Below, in pieces: positions 47,726 through 59,855 of a stretch of 64,000 bases of DNA. The stretch's first letter is position 1, and the number at the start of each line of letters is the position of its first letter. Below the pieces are notes generated by a model. The model was not told the DNA's origin, did no database searches, and was given only the letters and a program-made list of their open reading frames with translations. Source of the stretch: Dasypus novemcinctus (Eukaryota; Chordata; Mammalia; Cingulata; Dasypodidae); contig NC_080677.1 of the NCBI RefSeq assembly GCF_030445035.2, positions 124,001-188,000 on the forward strand, given 5' to 3'. The translations under genes and the position numbers were made by a program.

Positions 47726-48610
47726 ATATTTTCTTTTTATTTTGAAATACTTTCAGGCTTACAGGAGAGTTATAAAAACAATACACACCTCCACAGAGAA
47801 CTCCAGCACAGCCCTGAACCTCCAGATCCCCAGAGCCACTTAGCATTTTGCCACATTTGCAAGCATCGTTCTGTCTACCCATTTGTCTGTCTATGTCTGT
47901 CTGTCTGTCTTTCTATCCATTTTCTTTTTTTTTTTAAGATTTATTTTTTTAAATTTATTTCTCTCCCCTTCCCTGCTCGCCCCCGCCCCCAGTTGTCTGC
48001 TCTCTGTGTCCATTCGCTGTGTGCTCTTCTGTAACCGCTTCTATCCTTATTAGCGGCACCAGGAATCTGTGTTTCTTTTTGTTGTGTCATCTTTTTGTGC
48101 GTGCAGCGCCATTCTTGGGCAGGCTGCACTTTCTCTCACGCTGGGGGCTCTCCTTACAGGGCACAATCCTTGTGTGTGTGGCTCCCCCACACGGGGGACA
48201 CCCCTGCGTGTCAGGGCACTTCCTGCACGCATCAGCACTGCGCACGGGCCAGCTCTACACGAGTCAAGGAGGCCCGGGGTTTTGAACCTTGGACCTCCCA
48301 TGTGGTAGGCAGATGCCCTATCCATTGGACCAAGTCCGCTTCCCTATCTCTCTATCCATTTTCTGAACACTTGAGTGTAGGTCATCATGCACCTTGAGCA
48401 CTTAATACTGCCAGGTACATTTCCTAAGACCAAGGGTATTGACTTATGTAACCTCGTTAAGTGCAGTTATCAAGGTCATGAAATTTAACATTGATGTAAA
48501 GTTTACCATCTAAATTCTAATTTTTTCATATGTCCTAAAAATGCCCACTTGAGACTTTTCTCCTCTTTGCTAAATCCCATCCAGGATCATCTGTTGCATT
48601 AGTTGTCATT
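47726..48610 (-). repeat. L1M-type 3' sequence, antisense, split by a DAS-SINE
   Basis: The L1M piece 'aatactttcaggcttacaggagagttataaaaac' to 47925 resumes at 48365 ('gaacacttgagtgtagg ... gttgcattagttgtcattgtc'). Confidence 0.75.
47926..48350 (-). mobile_element. DAS-type tRNA-derived SINE, antisense, nested
   Basis: A full-length minus-strand copy with a perfect 14-base duplication, tctatccattttct, at 47912-47925 and 48351-48364. It sits inside an older L1M fragment, so it is the younger of the two. Confidence 0.93.
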
Positions 48611-49990
48611 GTCTCTTTGGTTGTTCTTTCTTCTTTTTTTAATTATGAAAACACATGTACAACATGAACTTTCCCATCTCAGCTACTCTCAAGGGTACCA
48701 TTCATTGGGATTAACCACATTCACGACACTGCTGTGCCCTCACCACCTTCCATTCCTAAAACGTCCCCTCTCCCCAAGCAGAACCCTGCACCCACTAGCC
48801 ATTAACTCCCCACTCTCCCTGCCTCCCATTCCTGGAAACCTGGATCCTAGTTTCTGTCTCTATGAGTCTTGTGTATTCCCAGTATTTTCTTTGTTGTTAC
48901 CATGGAGTTTAAATGTAACTTCTTAAATCTATAGCGGTCTCATTTGTTTTGATACGAACCTAACTTCAACAGTATACATGAGCTATGTTCCTGTACTCAT
49001 CGTTCCCCTCACCTTTATGTAGTTTTTGCCACAGATTACCTGTCTATACGTCATGAATCCAAAACCACTAATTTTCATTACATTTTATGCATTTGCCTTT
49101 TAGATCCTGAAGGAAATAAAGAGTAGAGTTATAAACCATAAAAACAGTAGTACTGGCATAAATCTATATACCCATGCCACTACCCTCACTGGAGATCTTT
49201 ATTCTTCATGCAGCTCCTGTGGACTGCTGTCCTTTCCTTTTTATCTGCAGAGCTCTCTTTAGCATCTCTTATAGGCCAGTCTTGTGGTGCTGAACTCCCT
49301 CAGCTTTAGTTTATCTGGGAATGTCTTAATCTCTCCCTTATTTTTTTTTTAAAGGAGGGACCAAGGATTGAACCTGGGACTTCATGTATGTGAAGCAGGT
49401 GCTCCACCACTGAGCTACACGCACTCTGCTCTCCGTCATTTCTGAAAGGCAGTTTTGCTGGATGTAGAATTCTTGGGTGATAATTTTTTACTTTTAGGAC
49501 TTTAAATATATTAATCCCACTGCCTTCTTGCCTTATGGTTTCCAATGAGAAAAAGGCTCTTTATCTTATTGAGGCTTCTCTTTAAGTGACATGTTGCTTA
49601 TGACTTTCAGAATTCTTTCTTTTCTTTAACTTTTTCAACAACTCAGTTTTTTTGAAACGTATTAATAAAGCATACAATTCATCCAAAGTGTACAAAAAAT
49701 GGTATTTGGTACAGTCATAAAGTTGTGCATTTATCACTTCAATCATTATTAGAGCATTTTCATTATTTCAATAATAATAAACAAAAGGCAAGCAAATAAG
49801 AAAATTATTTACCTCTTAATCTCTCTGTACTGTGTATAACTGCTATTTCTTGCTGTTCTTTTTATTTTTCTCAAAAATGCCCCATGTTACACTTTTTCTT
49901 CCCTCTCCCTCCCTTCAGAACCTTTGGTAGCCACTCTTTATATCAACATTAGAAGTTCTTCCGTTACTAGAATAATAATAAGTCTACTTA
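48611..49990 (-). repeat. Antisense L1-derived tract
   Basis: Positions 48640-48900 are L1M 3' type ('ccacattcacgacactgctgtgcc'). Positions 48940-49640 are antisense L1M-type sequence ('agtttatctgggaatgtcttaatctctccc', 'ggatgtagaattcttgggtgataattttt') homologous to 60270-61200. Positions 49640-49990 resemble lineage L1 3' sequence. A short tRNA-SINE interrupts it at 49343-49430. Confidence 0.7.
49343..49430 (-). mobile_element. Short tRNA-SINE in L1 (same site as the copy at 60650)
   Basis: The stretch 'gggaccaaggattgaacctgggacttcatgtatgtgaagcagg' is a reverse-complemented tRNA-like head after a T/A-rich end. The flanks are ctcccttatt (49333-49342) and ctccgtcatt (49431-49440), 8 of 10 identical. 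Confidence 0.7.
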
Positions 49991-50376
49991 GTCTGTAGTT
50001 TCATTCCACCCCTTTTGTTTGTTCATTGCTCTCTCTTGAGGATTCTGGTGCCCACTCTGCTTCGATTGAGAGGGGCTCAGATCCCAGGGGCAGGTGGATG
50101 GGCGTGTCCTCCTCCTTGGAGGGGCGAGAATTGGCCCAGCCCCTTGAGTGGCACTGAGCTTCCTTCCGCAGCCCTTGCAGACCCACTTGCCGACCCACTT
50201 GCCCTGCCCTCGCATTCTTGAGACCCACCTCCGGAGGCCCAGCGGGAGGCTCGTATTGTCCTGCCTCAGTCCCTGCCTTCCTAATTCTCACCTCGTGTGT
50301 GAGCGAGACCAGGGCTGCGTCCTGATGATGCTGAGTGAAGCTGGACCTGCGGATGCCATCCCCGTGTGGGACCAAT

Positions 50377-50502
50377 GATTTCAGTGTGGCTTTGGGAAAA
50401 TTCTGGAATATCAAGCTCTAGAAAGGTCCAGACTACAAAGATTTCAGTGTGGCTTTGGGAAAATTCTGGAATATCAAGCTCTAGAAAGGTCCAAACTACA
50501 AG
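50377..50502. repeat. 63-bp tandem duplication
   Basis: Copy 1 is 50377-50439 and copy 2 is 50440-50502. By direct comparison they differ at two positions (50431 G versus 50494 A, and the last base). The second copy ends 358 bases before VOPP1 exon 2. The period is a multiple of three, so the minus frame shows a repeated 21-residue string, but there is no sign of a gene. Confidence 0.95.
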
Positions 50503-50860
50503 TACTTTATTTCCATCATTCTTTAAATATCTGAAGTGCTGTATCATGCAGAGTTAAAAAATTGGTGGCTTTCATTTTAGCTTAATAATGAAAGGTCATG
50601 CTCAGTGTACCGGATATGTGGAAGGCTAGAAAAGTCAACGGAAAAAGAGATATTCTTTGGTATTTACTTCCCTTTTTGAAAATTTTGAGGAAATAAAAAT
50701 CTCCAAGGAAAAGAGGTAGACCTTCTCCTTCTCCCCCCAACCCCCAGCTAGTCACACTTTTCAGCCATAGACGGTCGTGCTTCCTTGTCTCCTCTGTGCG
50801 ATCTTTTCTATACCGTGCTGATCACTGCTCACCGAGAGTTTCTCTTTCTTCTCTTTCCAG
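50503..50860 (+). other. End of intron 1 with acceptor site
   Basis: Unique sequence ending in a strong polypyrimidine tract, tctctttcttctctttccag, at 50841-50860, the 3' splice site of VOPP1 exon 2. Confidence 0.8.
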
Positions 50861-50919
50861 TGCGCAGAGGCCAAAAAGCACTGCTGGTATTTTGAAGGAC
50901 TGTACCCCACATACTACAT
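50861..50919 (+). CDS. VOPP1: VOPP1 coding exon 2
   Basis: This 59-base exon encodes CAEAKKHCWYFEGLYPTYY plus the first two bases (AT) of the next codon, expected to be Ile. It joins in phase with exon 1, and the combined residues 1-37 match VOPP1. The signal peptide would end near AEA, and KKHCWYFEGLYPTYY begins the conserved luminal segment. The acceptor (ctttccag) and donor (CAT|GTAAGTAT) are both near-consensus. The exon ends in phase 2. Human VOPP1 continues with a cysteine-rich CRSYEDCC-type segment; no such exon is found up to 64000. Confidence 0.95.
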
Positions 50920-51839
50920 GTAAGTATTGGCCCTTTTCTGTTTGTTTTGTTCTGTGGTCACGTCTCTCTGAGAATTTTTTCTTTAATAGGTGCAGGTCTG
51001 GGCAGTGATGGGGGCGGCCTGGGTGTGCCCCCCTCACCCCCAGCTCCAGTCCTGCCTGTCTGCTGCCCGATGAGCAGGTGACCTTGCAAATGGCATTCAG
51101 CCGGCTCAGACCAGTTTATGTGCATGTTCTGTTCCCTAATGTGGATTGGTAAAGGCGGGGAGTGATAGCTGGGTAAGGCCCAAATTGTGTTGGTTTATAC
51201 AGATTTCCCTAGGCAGAGGGAGGGAGGATAGTAGCAGTAAAATTATGATCTTCAGAAGGACTACAAAAAGCCCTCAGCTGAGCTGCTGTGACGGTGTGTG
51301 TGCACGTGCATGTATATGCTCGTGCAAGCGTATGTGCAAAATAGCACTCATCTGCCCCTAGAGAGGTCCAAGGGCCAGGCGGGCATTGCCGGTGGTTTGT
51401 GGCAGGCAATGCCTACTCCTCTGCCCCCTAGCGCAAGCACTGCAAGCACTTCCACTCTGTCCCTGTGTGATTTCAATAGCTGTCCTGCCGGCCACTAGCA
51501 CGCCATACCACTTGCCTACGTGGCCTCATTCACTCTTCGGCTTATTAACTTTTTGCTTTTGAGTACCATAGGCTTTGAGTGGCATGCCCCAACCAATTTT
51601 TTCCTCAAAGCCTGTTATTTTCAGTATAGAATTTTGTCAATGTGAGCTTTTTCAGGACTGCACATAATGGCATTAGAGCAGAAACACTGTCTTTTAGCAT
51701 ACAGGTGTTCACAAATGGTTTTAGAATCTGATATGATGCTAAATACATGGTGAGAGCAAACATGCATCAATGAGGGCTATTTCTGAGTCGGCTAGTATGT
51801 ATGTTGTCTTACCTGTGTTTCTTGGAGATGGAGCTGGTT
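50920..51839 (+). other. Intron 2, first segment
   Basis: VOPP1 intron 2 begins here and continues past the right edge. It is apparently unique, with a GT/GCA-rich simple stretch near 51290-51340. Confidence 0.5.
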
Positions 51840-52291
51840 TTTTTTTTTTAAAGATTTTATTTATTTCTCCCCCTCCCTGTTGTCTGCTCTCTGTGACTAT
51901 TCACTGTGTGTTCTGTGTCTGCTTGTATTCTCACTAGGTGGCTCCGGGAACTGATCCCAGGACCTTCTGGATTGGGAGAGAGGTGCTTACTCTCTTGTGC
52001 CACCTCTGCTCCCTGTTCTACTATGTCTTCTTACTTTCTCTCCTCTGTGTCTCTTGTTGCATCATCTTCTGCGCCAGCTGTCCGTGTCAGCTGGCACTCC
52101 TGTGTGGGTCGACGCTCTTGTGTGGAATGGCATTCCCACGCAGGGCGGCACTCCTGCACAGGGTGACATTCCCGTGTGGGCCAGCTTGCTGCATGGGCCA
52201 GCTTGCCCTCACCAGGAGGCCCTGGGTACCGAACCCTGGACCTCCTATATGGTAGATGGGAGACCAATTGGTTGAGCCACATTCGTTTCCC
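51840..52291 (-). mobile_element. DAS-type tRNA-derived SINE, antisense, diverged
   Basis: The T-rich left end, the 'gttgtctgctctctgtgactattcactgtg' body and the right-end head ('ggttgagccacattcgtttccc') mark a minus-strand copy. An extra block near 51930-52010 ('gtggctccgggaactgatcccaggacc') looks like an additional tRNA-like head, so it may be composite. The target duplication is unclear. Confidence 0.8.
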
Positions 52292-54989
52292 TGGAGGTGT
52301 TTTTAATCTTGCGGAGACCAATGGTAGAAGGAGAAAGGTTGCCTGTGTGTAAATAGGGATGAACAGCAGGGAAATGTGTGGTTTTGTTGCTTTGGCTTCA
52401 CCCCAACAACGAGGAACCCCTAACGCACACATCACTGTAGTCTGGCAGAAAGCCTCTGCAGGTGCAGAAAGAAAGCAGCATAAGGACTTCGGCTCTAATT
52501 ACAGAGTTATCAGGTTGAAGAAAAATGGTGGTGGGATAATGGAGATAAAATATTTTGGTTCTCCTAAGTACAAGCTTTTATTGTTTCAGCTTCTTCCCCA
52601 AATTGGATCTGCCATGCCCCCTATGTGTTCTTCCTAGGACCACGTGTGTTTCTTGTTCGGTGACTCAGCTGGTGAATGACTTCCTGCTTTTTTAGGTACT
52701 GGGAGTCAGAGTTCACTGCCTTGTATTCATTTGTTCCTTTATTCATTCACTCTTTGGTAAATGGCTTTGAAGCAGTTATTCTGTTTCTGCATTCAGACCT
52801 GCTGGTTTGGTTTTGGACTGAACCCATCTTTCCCCCTTCCTGTGGGAATGGTCCAGCGTCCTCCAGCTGACTCCTGAGAAGTTGAAAAGTGAAGTCACTC
52901 TCAGGCGCTGGATACTGAGGCTCGGTGTCAGAGGGAGCATTTACGCAGCCACAGGCGTCGTTCTGTGCTGCTGTGGGAACCAAGATCTGTGAGCATCATG
53001 GTCACTTGAAGGCCCCATCTCCGTGGACGAGTCTTCTCGTTCTTCCTCTGCTCTCGCCGCCTCCTAGTTTCCCGGAGCTTCGCCTGGCTCCTCACTTCGT
53101 TACGCCCAGGGAACATGTCGTGAGCTTTCTGGTGGGTCTCCTTTTAGTATCTTCTCCCACCCAGGTCTACCTTCTTTCTAGACCACATCACTTTCCTGCT
53201 TCATAGCACTAGGGACCAAGTCTAACTTCTTAGCTCCCTTTGATAGGAGGTCTCCAAGATACTTGTCTGGTGAACCTTTTCTCTTGATCGAGGATCCCAC
53301 AGGCCTCCAAATATTTGACTTTGCCTGATGCACAGTGAACACCTCCCCGCCCCAGTGTCAAGTCATGCTTTTCTTTCCAGCCCCCACCCTGCAGTCAGCA
53401 TTTATGCAGATGACTCTCTGTCACTCCCAGTTCTCTCCCTGGCAGACCTCTTGTTCTGTGTGAAGCCTTCAGTGACCCAGTTCAACCGCCAGATTTTGAC
53501 ACCCCTTCTCCTTTTGACTCTGCTGTAGCACCTCGTGTATTCTTTGCCAACGACACGTGGTATACCACATTGTCCATTGTGTGACCACTTCCAGGATGGG
53601 TGCCATCATTTGTCCATCTGTTTAGCCTCAGTGCTTTGCACAGTACACAGCCCTCGATGTTTGTCTTCATGCCTTGTGCTATTTACTTTTCTACCAGCTC
53701 TCTTCTCCCCGTTTTTATTTCCTGTATTCTGGCACCCTTTCCTTATGCATAGATTTTTAAGTGTTTGGACTCCAGAGTCCAAAGAGTTCAAATATTTGTT
53801 CTGTGATGTCCTAGCTCCCTGATCTTGTCCAGTAGCTTCTTTGTGTACAAAATAGGAAAACAAAGGCTGACCTTCAAGGTTTGTAGCACGTGGTTGGGGC
53901 TGAAATTGTGTATGCATATACTCCTGTGCGAGGCCGGTTTCTGTCTCTGCTGAGATTAGTTCCTTTACAAACGGAACCCGCCGCTTCCCTGCGCACGTGA
54001 GGAGTGTCAGTGCCGTGGCACAGCCCTAGGCGGGGAGCGGTGCCTGGGAGCGCACTCTTGTCAGGCAGGCTGCATGCTTTGAATGGCATCGGTTCTCTAG
54101 GCTGGGGGCTGTTGAACACAGGAAAGCTTCCCTACTTTCCGTCAAGGTGGGGTAATGAAGCATTTTTAGCCGAGGGGAGCAAGGGGAAGTTGATGAGCTG
54201 TGTTCTCCTCCATCCAAGCTTGTCTTGGCCAAGGACAGATTTGCCACAGGCCAGACGGTAGCTGCAGAAAGGTCACGACCCTGCTGGAGAAGTGGCTGCC
54301 CTGAGGTTTAATCTCCTGGGGGAAGTCAGCATTCTTTGAAGCAGGCCTCGTGGTGGTTTCTGCGGCTTTGGCGGACCGTGAGACTCAGTCCAGCTCAAGC
54401 TCCCTCTTCTGCTTGGGGCCTGGGCAGGTCCTGGAATCCTGGCTCCATGACGTGTTGGCTTTCCACTGCACCAGACAGCCTCTTGACAAGGGTTGAGTGT
54501 GCAAGGCAGCTTTCTAGGGGCTTTATTTATTTGATCTACAAGTATTTGTTGACTGTCTGCCATGTGCCCGCTGCTGGGGATACAGTCAGGCGCAGGACAT
54601 GGAAGGGCCTGGTGCCTCTGGGAACTGCCTGATGATCATGTTTGATTGACCGGTTATTTTTTTCTTATTGGTCAGTTACTCTTGAAGCATCTTTAACATT
54701 AAATTAAAGAGCCATTGAATCATAACAGCTCTCACTTAAAAATAATTTTTTTCTGAATATTCTACCTATCATTTGTTTGGGATAAAGTGCTTTGTATAAC
54801 ATTCTCCAAAACAGATAATTCCTTAAAGATGTTGATTCAAGGTGGTATCCTTTTTATTTTGTTGTAGATAATTTTCCCCCTGCAGAAAATACATTCTAAA
54901 CGACGTCTTTCTTTTCTGATTATAATTTACCATGTGGAATGCGTTAGGGAGAAAGCATCTAGGTACAAGCTTGTTTGAGAGATTTTGTG
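52292..54989 (+). other. Intron 2, weak old repeats only
   Basis: L2-like traces lie near 53400-53760 ('tttagcctcagtgctttgcacagtacacag') and 54520-54600 ('tgccatgtgcccgctgctggggatacag'). I see no supported gene. Confidence 0.4.
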
Positions 54990-57215
54990 CCTCTACCTCC
55001 TAGCCTGTCTGGTCTTTTGCTTTCTCCTTTTTTTTCCCCCCATTATTTTTACAAATAAACACTCTGCCTTCCCCCTGCCTCCATTTCTCTCTCCCCACCC
55101 CCCACCCCAGGAACCTCTAATCTGCTTTAGAATCACTCTGAATTTTCTATTTCTAATCATCTCTTCCAAGTGATATCATACCATTTTTGCCCTTGTGTGT
55201 CTTGCTTATTCCACTGAGCATGTTTTCAAGGGTCTTTCATGTCTCAGAACTTCATTTTTTTCTTATGGTTGAATAATATTCCATTGTGTACTTGTATCAC
55301 ACTTTGTTTTGCATTCATTTGTTGATGACAGTTGGGTTGTTTCCAGCATTTAGCTATTGTAAATAATACTGCTATGAATACTGGTGTACAAGTATCTGTT
55401 GGTGACCGTGTTTTCACTGTCTTTTTGGTATATACCTACAAGTGGGATTGCTGAGTCCAATGGTAATTCTGTTAACTTTTTGAGGAATTGCCATATTGCC
55501 TTTCACAGTGGCTGTGCCATTTTACATTCCCACGAACAATGCACTGGAGTACCAATTTCTCTGCATTCTCTCCAACACTTATTTTCCGTTTTTTGAACAA
55601 TAGCTGTACTTGTGTGACGTGGTTTCTCATTGTGGTTTTCATTTGCATTTCCCTAATGGCTAATGATGTAAAGCATCTTCTCATCTCTTTATTGGCCATT
55701 TATGTATTTTCTTTGGAGAAATGATTATTTACATCTTTTGTCCATTTTAAAAATTCAGTTGTTTGCCTTTTTATTGTTGCATTGTAGAAGTTCTTTATAT
55801 AGTCTGGATATTAAACCCTTGTCCAACATTTGGTTTGCAACTACTTTCTGCAATTCTGAAGGTTGTCTTTTTACTTCCTGGATTATTTCCTTTGAGGCAC
55901 AAAAGTTTTTAATTTTGATGAAATCAAATTTACCTATTGTTTCTTTTGTTGATCGTGCTTTTGGAGTCACATCTAAGAATCCATTGCTGAATCCCAGGTT
56001 GTGAAGGTTTGACCCTATGTTATTTTCTAAGAGTTTTGTAGTTTTGGTTCTTATATTAAGGCCTTTGATCCATTTTGACTTTATTTTCGTATACGGTATG
56101 AGGTAGAGGTCTAACGTTACTCTTCTGCTTGTGGATATCCACTTTTCACAGCACCATTTGTTGAAGAGACTATTCTTTCCCCACTGAGTGGACCTGGCAC
56201 CCTTATAAAAATTCATTTGGCCATAGATATGCGGGTCTATTTCTGGACCTTCAGTTCTGTTCCGCTGATCTATTTATCTTTCTCTGTGCCAGGACAGTTT
56301 TGATTACTCTCACTCTGGAGTGCAATTTGAAATCATAAAGTACGTCTTCCTGTTCTTCTTTTTCAAAATTGTTTTGGCTATTCCAGGCTCCTTGTGGTTC
56401 CATATTAATTTGAGGATTTCTTTCTCCATTTCTGCAAAAAATGCTGCTGGAATTTTATGTAAGGATTGCATTGAATTTGTATATTGTTTTGGGTAATGTT
56501 GACATATTAACAATATTAACTCTTCTAATGCGTGAACATGGGATGCCTTGCCATTTATTTATGTCTTCTTTAATATCTTTCAGTAGTATTTTCTAGTTTT
56601 CAGTACACAAACCTTTTATAACCTTAGTTAACTTTATTCCCAGATACTTTATTCTTTTGGATGCTGTTATAAATGGAATTGCTTTCTTAATTTCCTCCTT
56701 GGATTGTTCATTATTGATATCTAGGTACAGAATTGGTTTTTGAATGTTGATATTGTATTAATACTGTGCCACTTTGCTGAATTCATTTATTAGCACTAAT
56801 AGTTTTTTTATGGAATTTTTTTGTTTGTTTGTTTATATATATAAGGTCATTTTGGCTGGAAGTGGAGAGATTTTTAATTCTTCTTTTCCAATTTGGAATT
56901 TGGAATATTTTCTTTTTCTTCCCTAATTGCTCTGGCAATTATTAGTATTAGTACAATACTGAATAGCAGTGGTGAAAGTGGGCATCCTTATCTCATTCTT
57001 AATTTAAAAAGATAAAGCTTTAAGTCTTTCAACCATTAGATATGACATTAGCTGTGGGTTTCCTTCCTAATGGCCTTTATCATGTTGAGAAAGTTCCTTT
57101 CTATTTCTACTTTTCTGAATGTTTTTATAAAGAGTGCTGGATTTTATCATGCCTTTTTTAGCATATATTGAGATAATCGTGTGTTTTTTTCTTTTATTTT
57201 TTTAATATAGTATAT
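54990..57215 (-). mobile_element. Old L1 with ORF2 and 3' remnants, antisense
   Basis: On the minus strand this runs from 57215 into the L1 reverse-transcriptase region ('atgataaaatccagcactc', a [12 protein letters not shown] motif near 56970), the ORF2 C-terminal region, and the 3' region toward 55000. Frames at 56310-56513 ([10 protein letters not shown] and AEMEKEILKLIWNHK motifs) and 55755-56216 are recognisable L1 coding remnants. No frame is intact, so it is inactive. At 57215 the homology stops abruptly at an unrelated 1-kb block. Confidence 0.85.
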
Positions 57216-58230
57216 TACATTGATTAATCACAGCTTCAGTAAAAGTGACAGAAGAGATGTGTAGGAAGATCACATCTGAATCCAACTCCATGACAATCAG
57301 GATCACAAATTCCAAAGTAGGGCCCACTGGCAAGGCAATGAACTCTAGAGCCATCTGTCATGACCAGAGAACCTGTGTATTTCTGTAGCCCTCAGGAACA
57401 CCAGTACCTGGTGTCTTTGGGATCCTGCGAGAGGTACATAAGCGCGACCCCTCTGATGACCTCCTGACTTGTTTTGAAGTCTCTTAGCCATATAAACTCA
57501 TTTGTCTTTACCATTTCCCCCTTTTATTCAAGGTCTTTTTCTAGTTGCATCACCAGCCGGTGATGGTAGTAATCCCTCGGCACCAGGGAGGCTCATCCCT
57601 GGAAGTCATGTCCCATGCTGGGGGGAAGGTAATGCATTTACATGCTGCGTTTGGCTTAGAGAGTGGCCACATTTGAGCAACATGGAGGCTCTCAGGAGGT
57701 AACCCAAGGCACCCTGCAGCTCTAGGCCTAGTTGAAATTTTAAGTACATAGGCTCATAAGCATAGTCATCAGTATCAAGGGCCCATCATTGGACCATCCT
57801 TCTTCACTTGTCTTTGTCTTGGCACTTGGGGGATTGTTGCTGTTCCACTGGGGAATGCAACAGAGCTCTTCAGGATGGGAACTCAGCACTCCCTCAGTTG
57901 TCATGTGTAACTCTATCCACTGTGACAATACCCAACAAACATCCAAACATACCTGTATACCCTGTGTGCATGCCCTGGAGAACTCCCTCCCACCCATGGA
58001 TCCCCCATCAATGATACCGCACCCTAGCGCTCTTCCCCTGCCATACTTGAACCCCTCTGTGGTCCAAAACTTCTTCAAAAATGAATCCTAATATATTGCC
58101 AAATTCAGTTAGTAGGAAAAAGGAAATAGTATTGATAGGTTTAAAGATTAGAAATAGAATACCTAATAATTTAGAAAAACTAAAATAAGGTAAAAAATAA
58201 ATTGGAGTATTAAAAAATGAAAAATATCAT
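57216..58230. repeat. Unclassified block inside an antisense L1
   Basis: This block separates the antisense L1 reverse-transcriptase region (left) from the antisense endonuclease region (right). It contains 'gaggctcatccctggaagtcatgtcccatgctgggg' and 'ggcttagagagtggccacatttgagcaac', which I recall as resembling a dispersed mammalian repeat but cannot name. No long coding frame is found. Confidence 0.45.
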
Positions 58231-58800
58231 AACACTTTGTTTTTGACGTTTTGCCTTTCATCACAGTAATAAGTGTTGCCCTGCATGATTGCCTTGACAC
58301 TGTACATATTGTCTTTTACAGTCTATTTGGCTGATATTAATTTAGCCACCACCATTCTATTTTGATTACTATTTGCATGAAATATTTTTTCCATCAACAT
58401 GTTTGCATCTATGGATCTAAGATGGGTCTCTTCTAAACAGCATGTAGTTGGTTCATGTTTCTTTATCCATTCTGCTGATCTCTCTGCCTTTTGATTAGTG
58501 AGTTTAATCCATTTACATTTAAGGAAGTTACTAAGGGAAGATTTACTGTTTTGACCTTATACTAGTTGTTTTTTGTAAGTCTTATTCCATTACTACCTTA
58601 CTTTTGTTTAGATGATCTTTTATAATGATCCCTTTTGAATCACTTGTCCTTTCCTTTTTGGCAGATTTTTTAGATATTTTCCTCATGGTTGCTATGGCAT
58701 TTTGATATTTATGAATTTCATAAAGAGATATTGGTTATTTTTGTAAGCTGGTCTGTTCCTCTGAGCATGATAGATACCCTTTGATTGATTTAAATTCAAA
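58231..58800 (-). mobile_element. L1 ORF2 endonuclease-region remnant, antisense
   Basis: The reverse complement of about 58240-58530 follows the L1 endonuclease coding region ('ttaaatgtaaatggattaaac', 'gcaaatagtaatcaaaatagaatggtgg'). Frames are broken. It probably belongs to the same element as 54990-57215. Confidence 0.65.
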
Positions 58801-58859
58801 GGCTTTATGTTTACTTGATTCAATCAAGACTTGGACTTTGACTTGACTATGTCATTATG

Positions 58860-59815
58860 GCGTGAAGGTTTGAGTCTCCGCCTCCTTGGTGGTCTGTATA
58901 AATGGATGCTCAATCAAGAACACAGAAGAGAATACACAGAGGAAGAGAGACTGCTCCATAGATATGGCAGAGGCCCTAGGAAGAGAGATGAGCCATTTGC
59001 ATGGTAGTTTACAGCTGGTCCTGTGAAGAGACCAGAGTAGCTGAGCCTGGAAAGAAACAAATCCCAGGGAGAGACGAGCCCTATGCCATCCAACAGCTGA
59101 GATACCCAGGAAAAGGTGGACCCACGGAAAGAGGGCGGCTGAACCCTCACAGATATCAGCAGCCATCTTGCTTTAACACCTGGCAGCAGACATTTGGTGA
59201 GAAAGTAACTTTTATGGTACCTTGAGTTGGGCTCTTCAGGGTCTTGTAACTAAGTGTAAGCTTTTACTCCAGATAAATACTCCTTATAAAAGCCACGAGA
59301 GGGAAGCGGACTTGGCCCAGCGGATAGGGCGTCTGTCTACCACATGGGAGGTCTGCGGTTCAAAGCCCGGGCCTCCTTGACCTGTGTGGAGCTGGCCCAC
59401 GTGCAGTGCTGATGTGCGCAAGGAGTGCCGTGCCACATTGGGGTGCCCCCCGTGTAGGGAAGCCCCCCGCGCAAGGAGTGCGCCCTGCCAAGAGTGCACC
59501 CCATAAGGAGAGCCGCCCAGCGCAAAAGAAATTTCAGCCTGCCCAGGAATGGCGCTGCACACATGGAGAGCTGATGCAGCAAGATAACGCAACAAAAAGA
59601 AACACAGATTCCTGTGCCGCTGACAACAACAGAGGTGGACAAAAACACGAACATGCAGCAAATGGACACAGAGAACAGACAATGGGGGGAGAGGGGGAAG
59701 GGGAGAGAAATAAATTAAAAAGAAAAAGAAAAATATCTTAATAAAACAAAATAAAAGTCACAAGGGTTCTAGTGCTTTGCATCAGCACCCCTTTGGCTGA
59801 CTAACACAGTTACCA
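58860..59815 (+). repeat. Unclassified dispersed repeat split by a DAS-SINE
   Basis: The stretch from 'ggtctgtataaatggatgctcaatcaag' through 'ccagataaatactccttataaaagcc' resumes after the SINE as 'gtttctagtgctttgcatcagcacccctttggctgactaac'-like sequence. It looks like one nonautonomous dispersed repeat interrupted at 59300. The family is not identified. Confidence 0.5.
59301..59750 (+). mobile_element. DAS-type tRNA-derived SINE, sense
   Basis: The head begins 'gggaagcggacttggcccagcggatagggcg' (A-box) with ggttcaaagcc (B-box) and ends in an A-rich tail. The target duplication ataaaagccacgag (59286-59299) and ataaaagtcacaag (59751-59764) matches at 12 of 14. It forms an inverted pair with the next copy, 105 bases away. 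Confidence 0.92.
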
Positions 59816-59855
59816 TGGGGATGTCATTTAGCATACTAAGCCTATTACAATGCAG

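Noticed and set aside
50281-50547. Minus-strand frame with a repeated 21-residue block
   Set aside because: It is explained by the 63-bp DNA duplication, whose period is divisible by three. No homology and no gene context.
55755-56216. 153-codon minus frame as a host gene
   Set aside because: Its content and neighbours place it in a decayed antisense L1.
59301-59400. Possible functional tRNA gene
   Set aside because: The A-box and B-box belong to a SINE head. The sequence continues into the SINE body, is flanked by target duplications, and cannot form a normal acceptor stem as far as I can judge.
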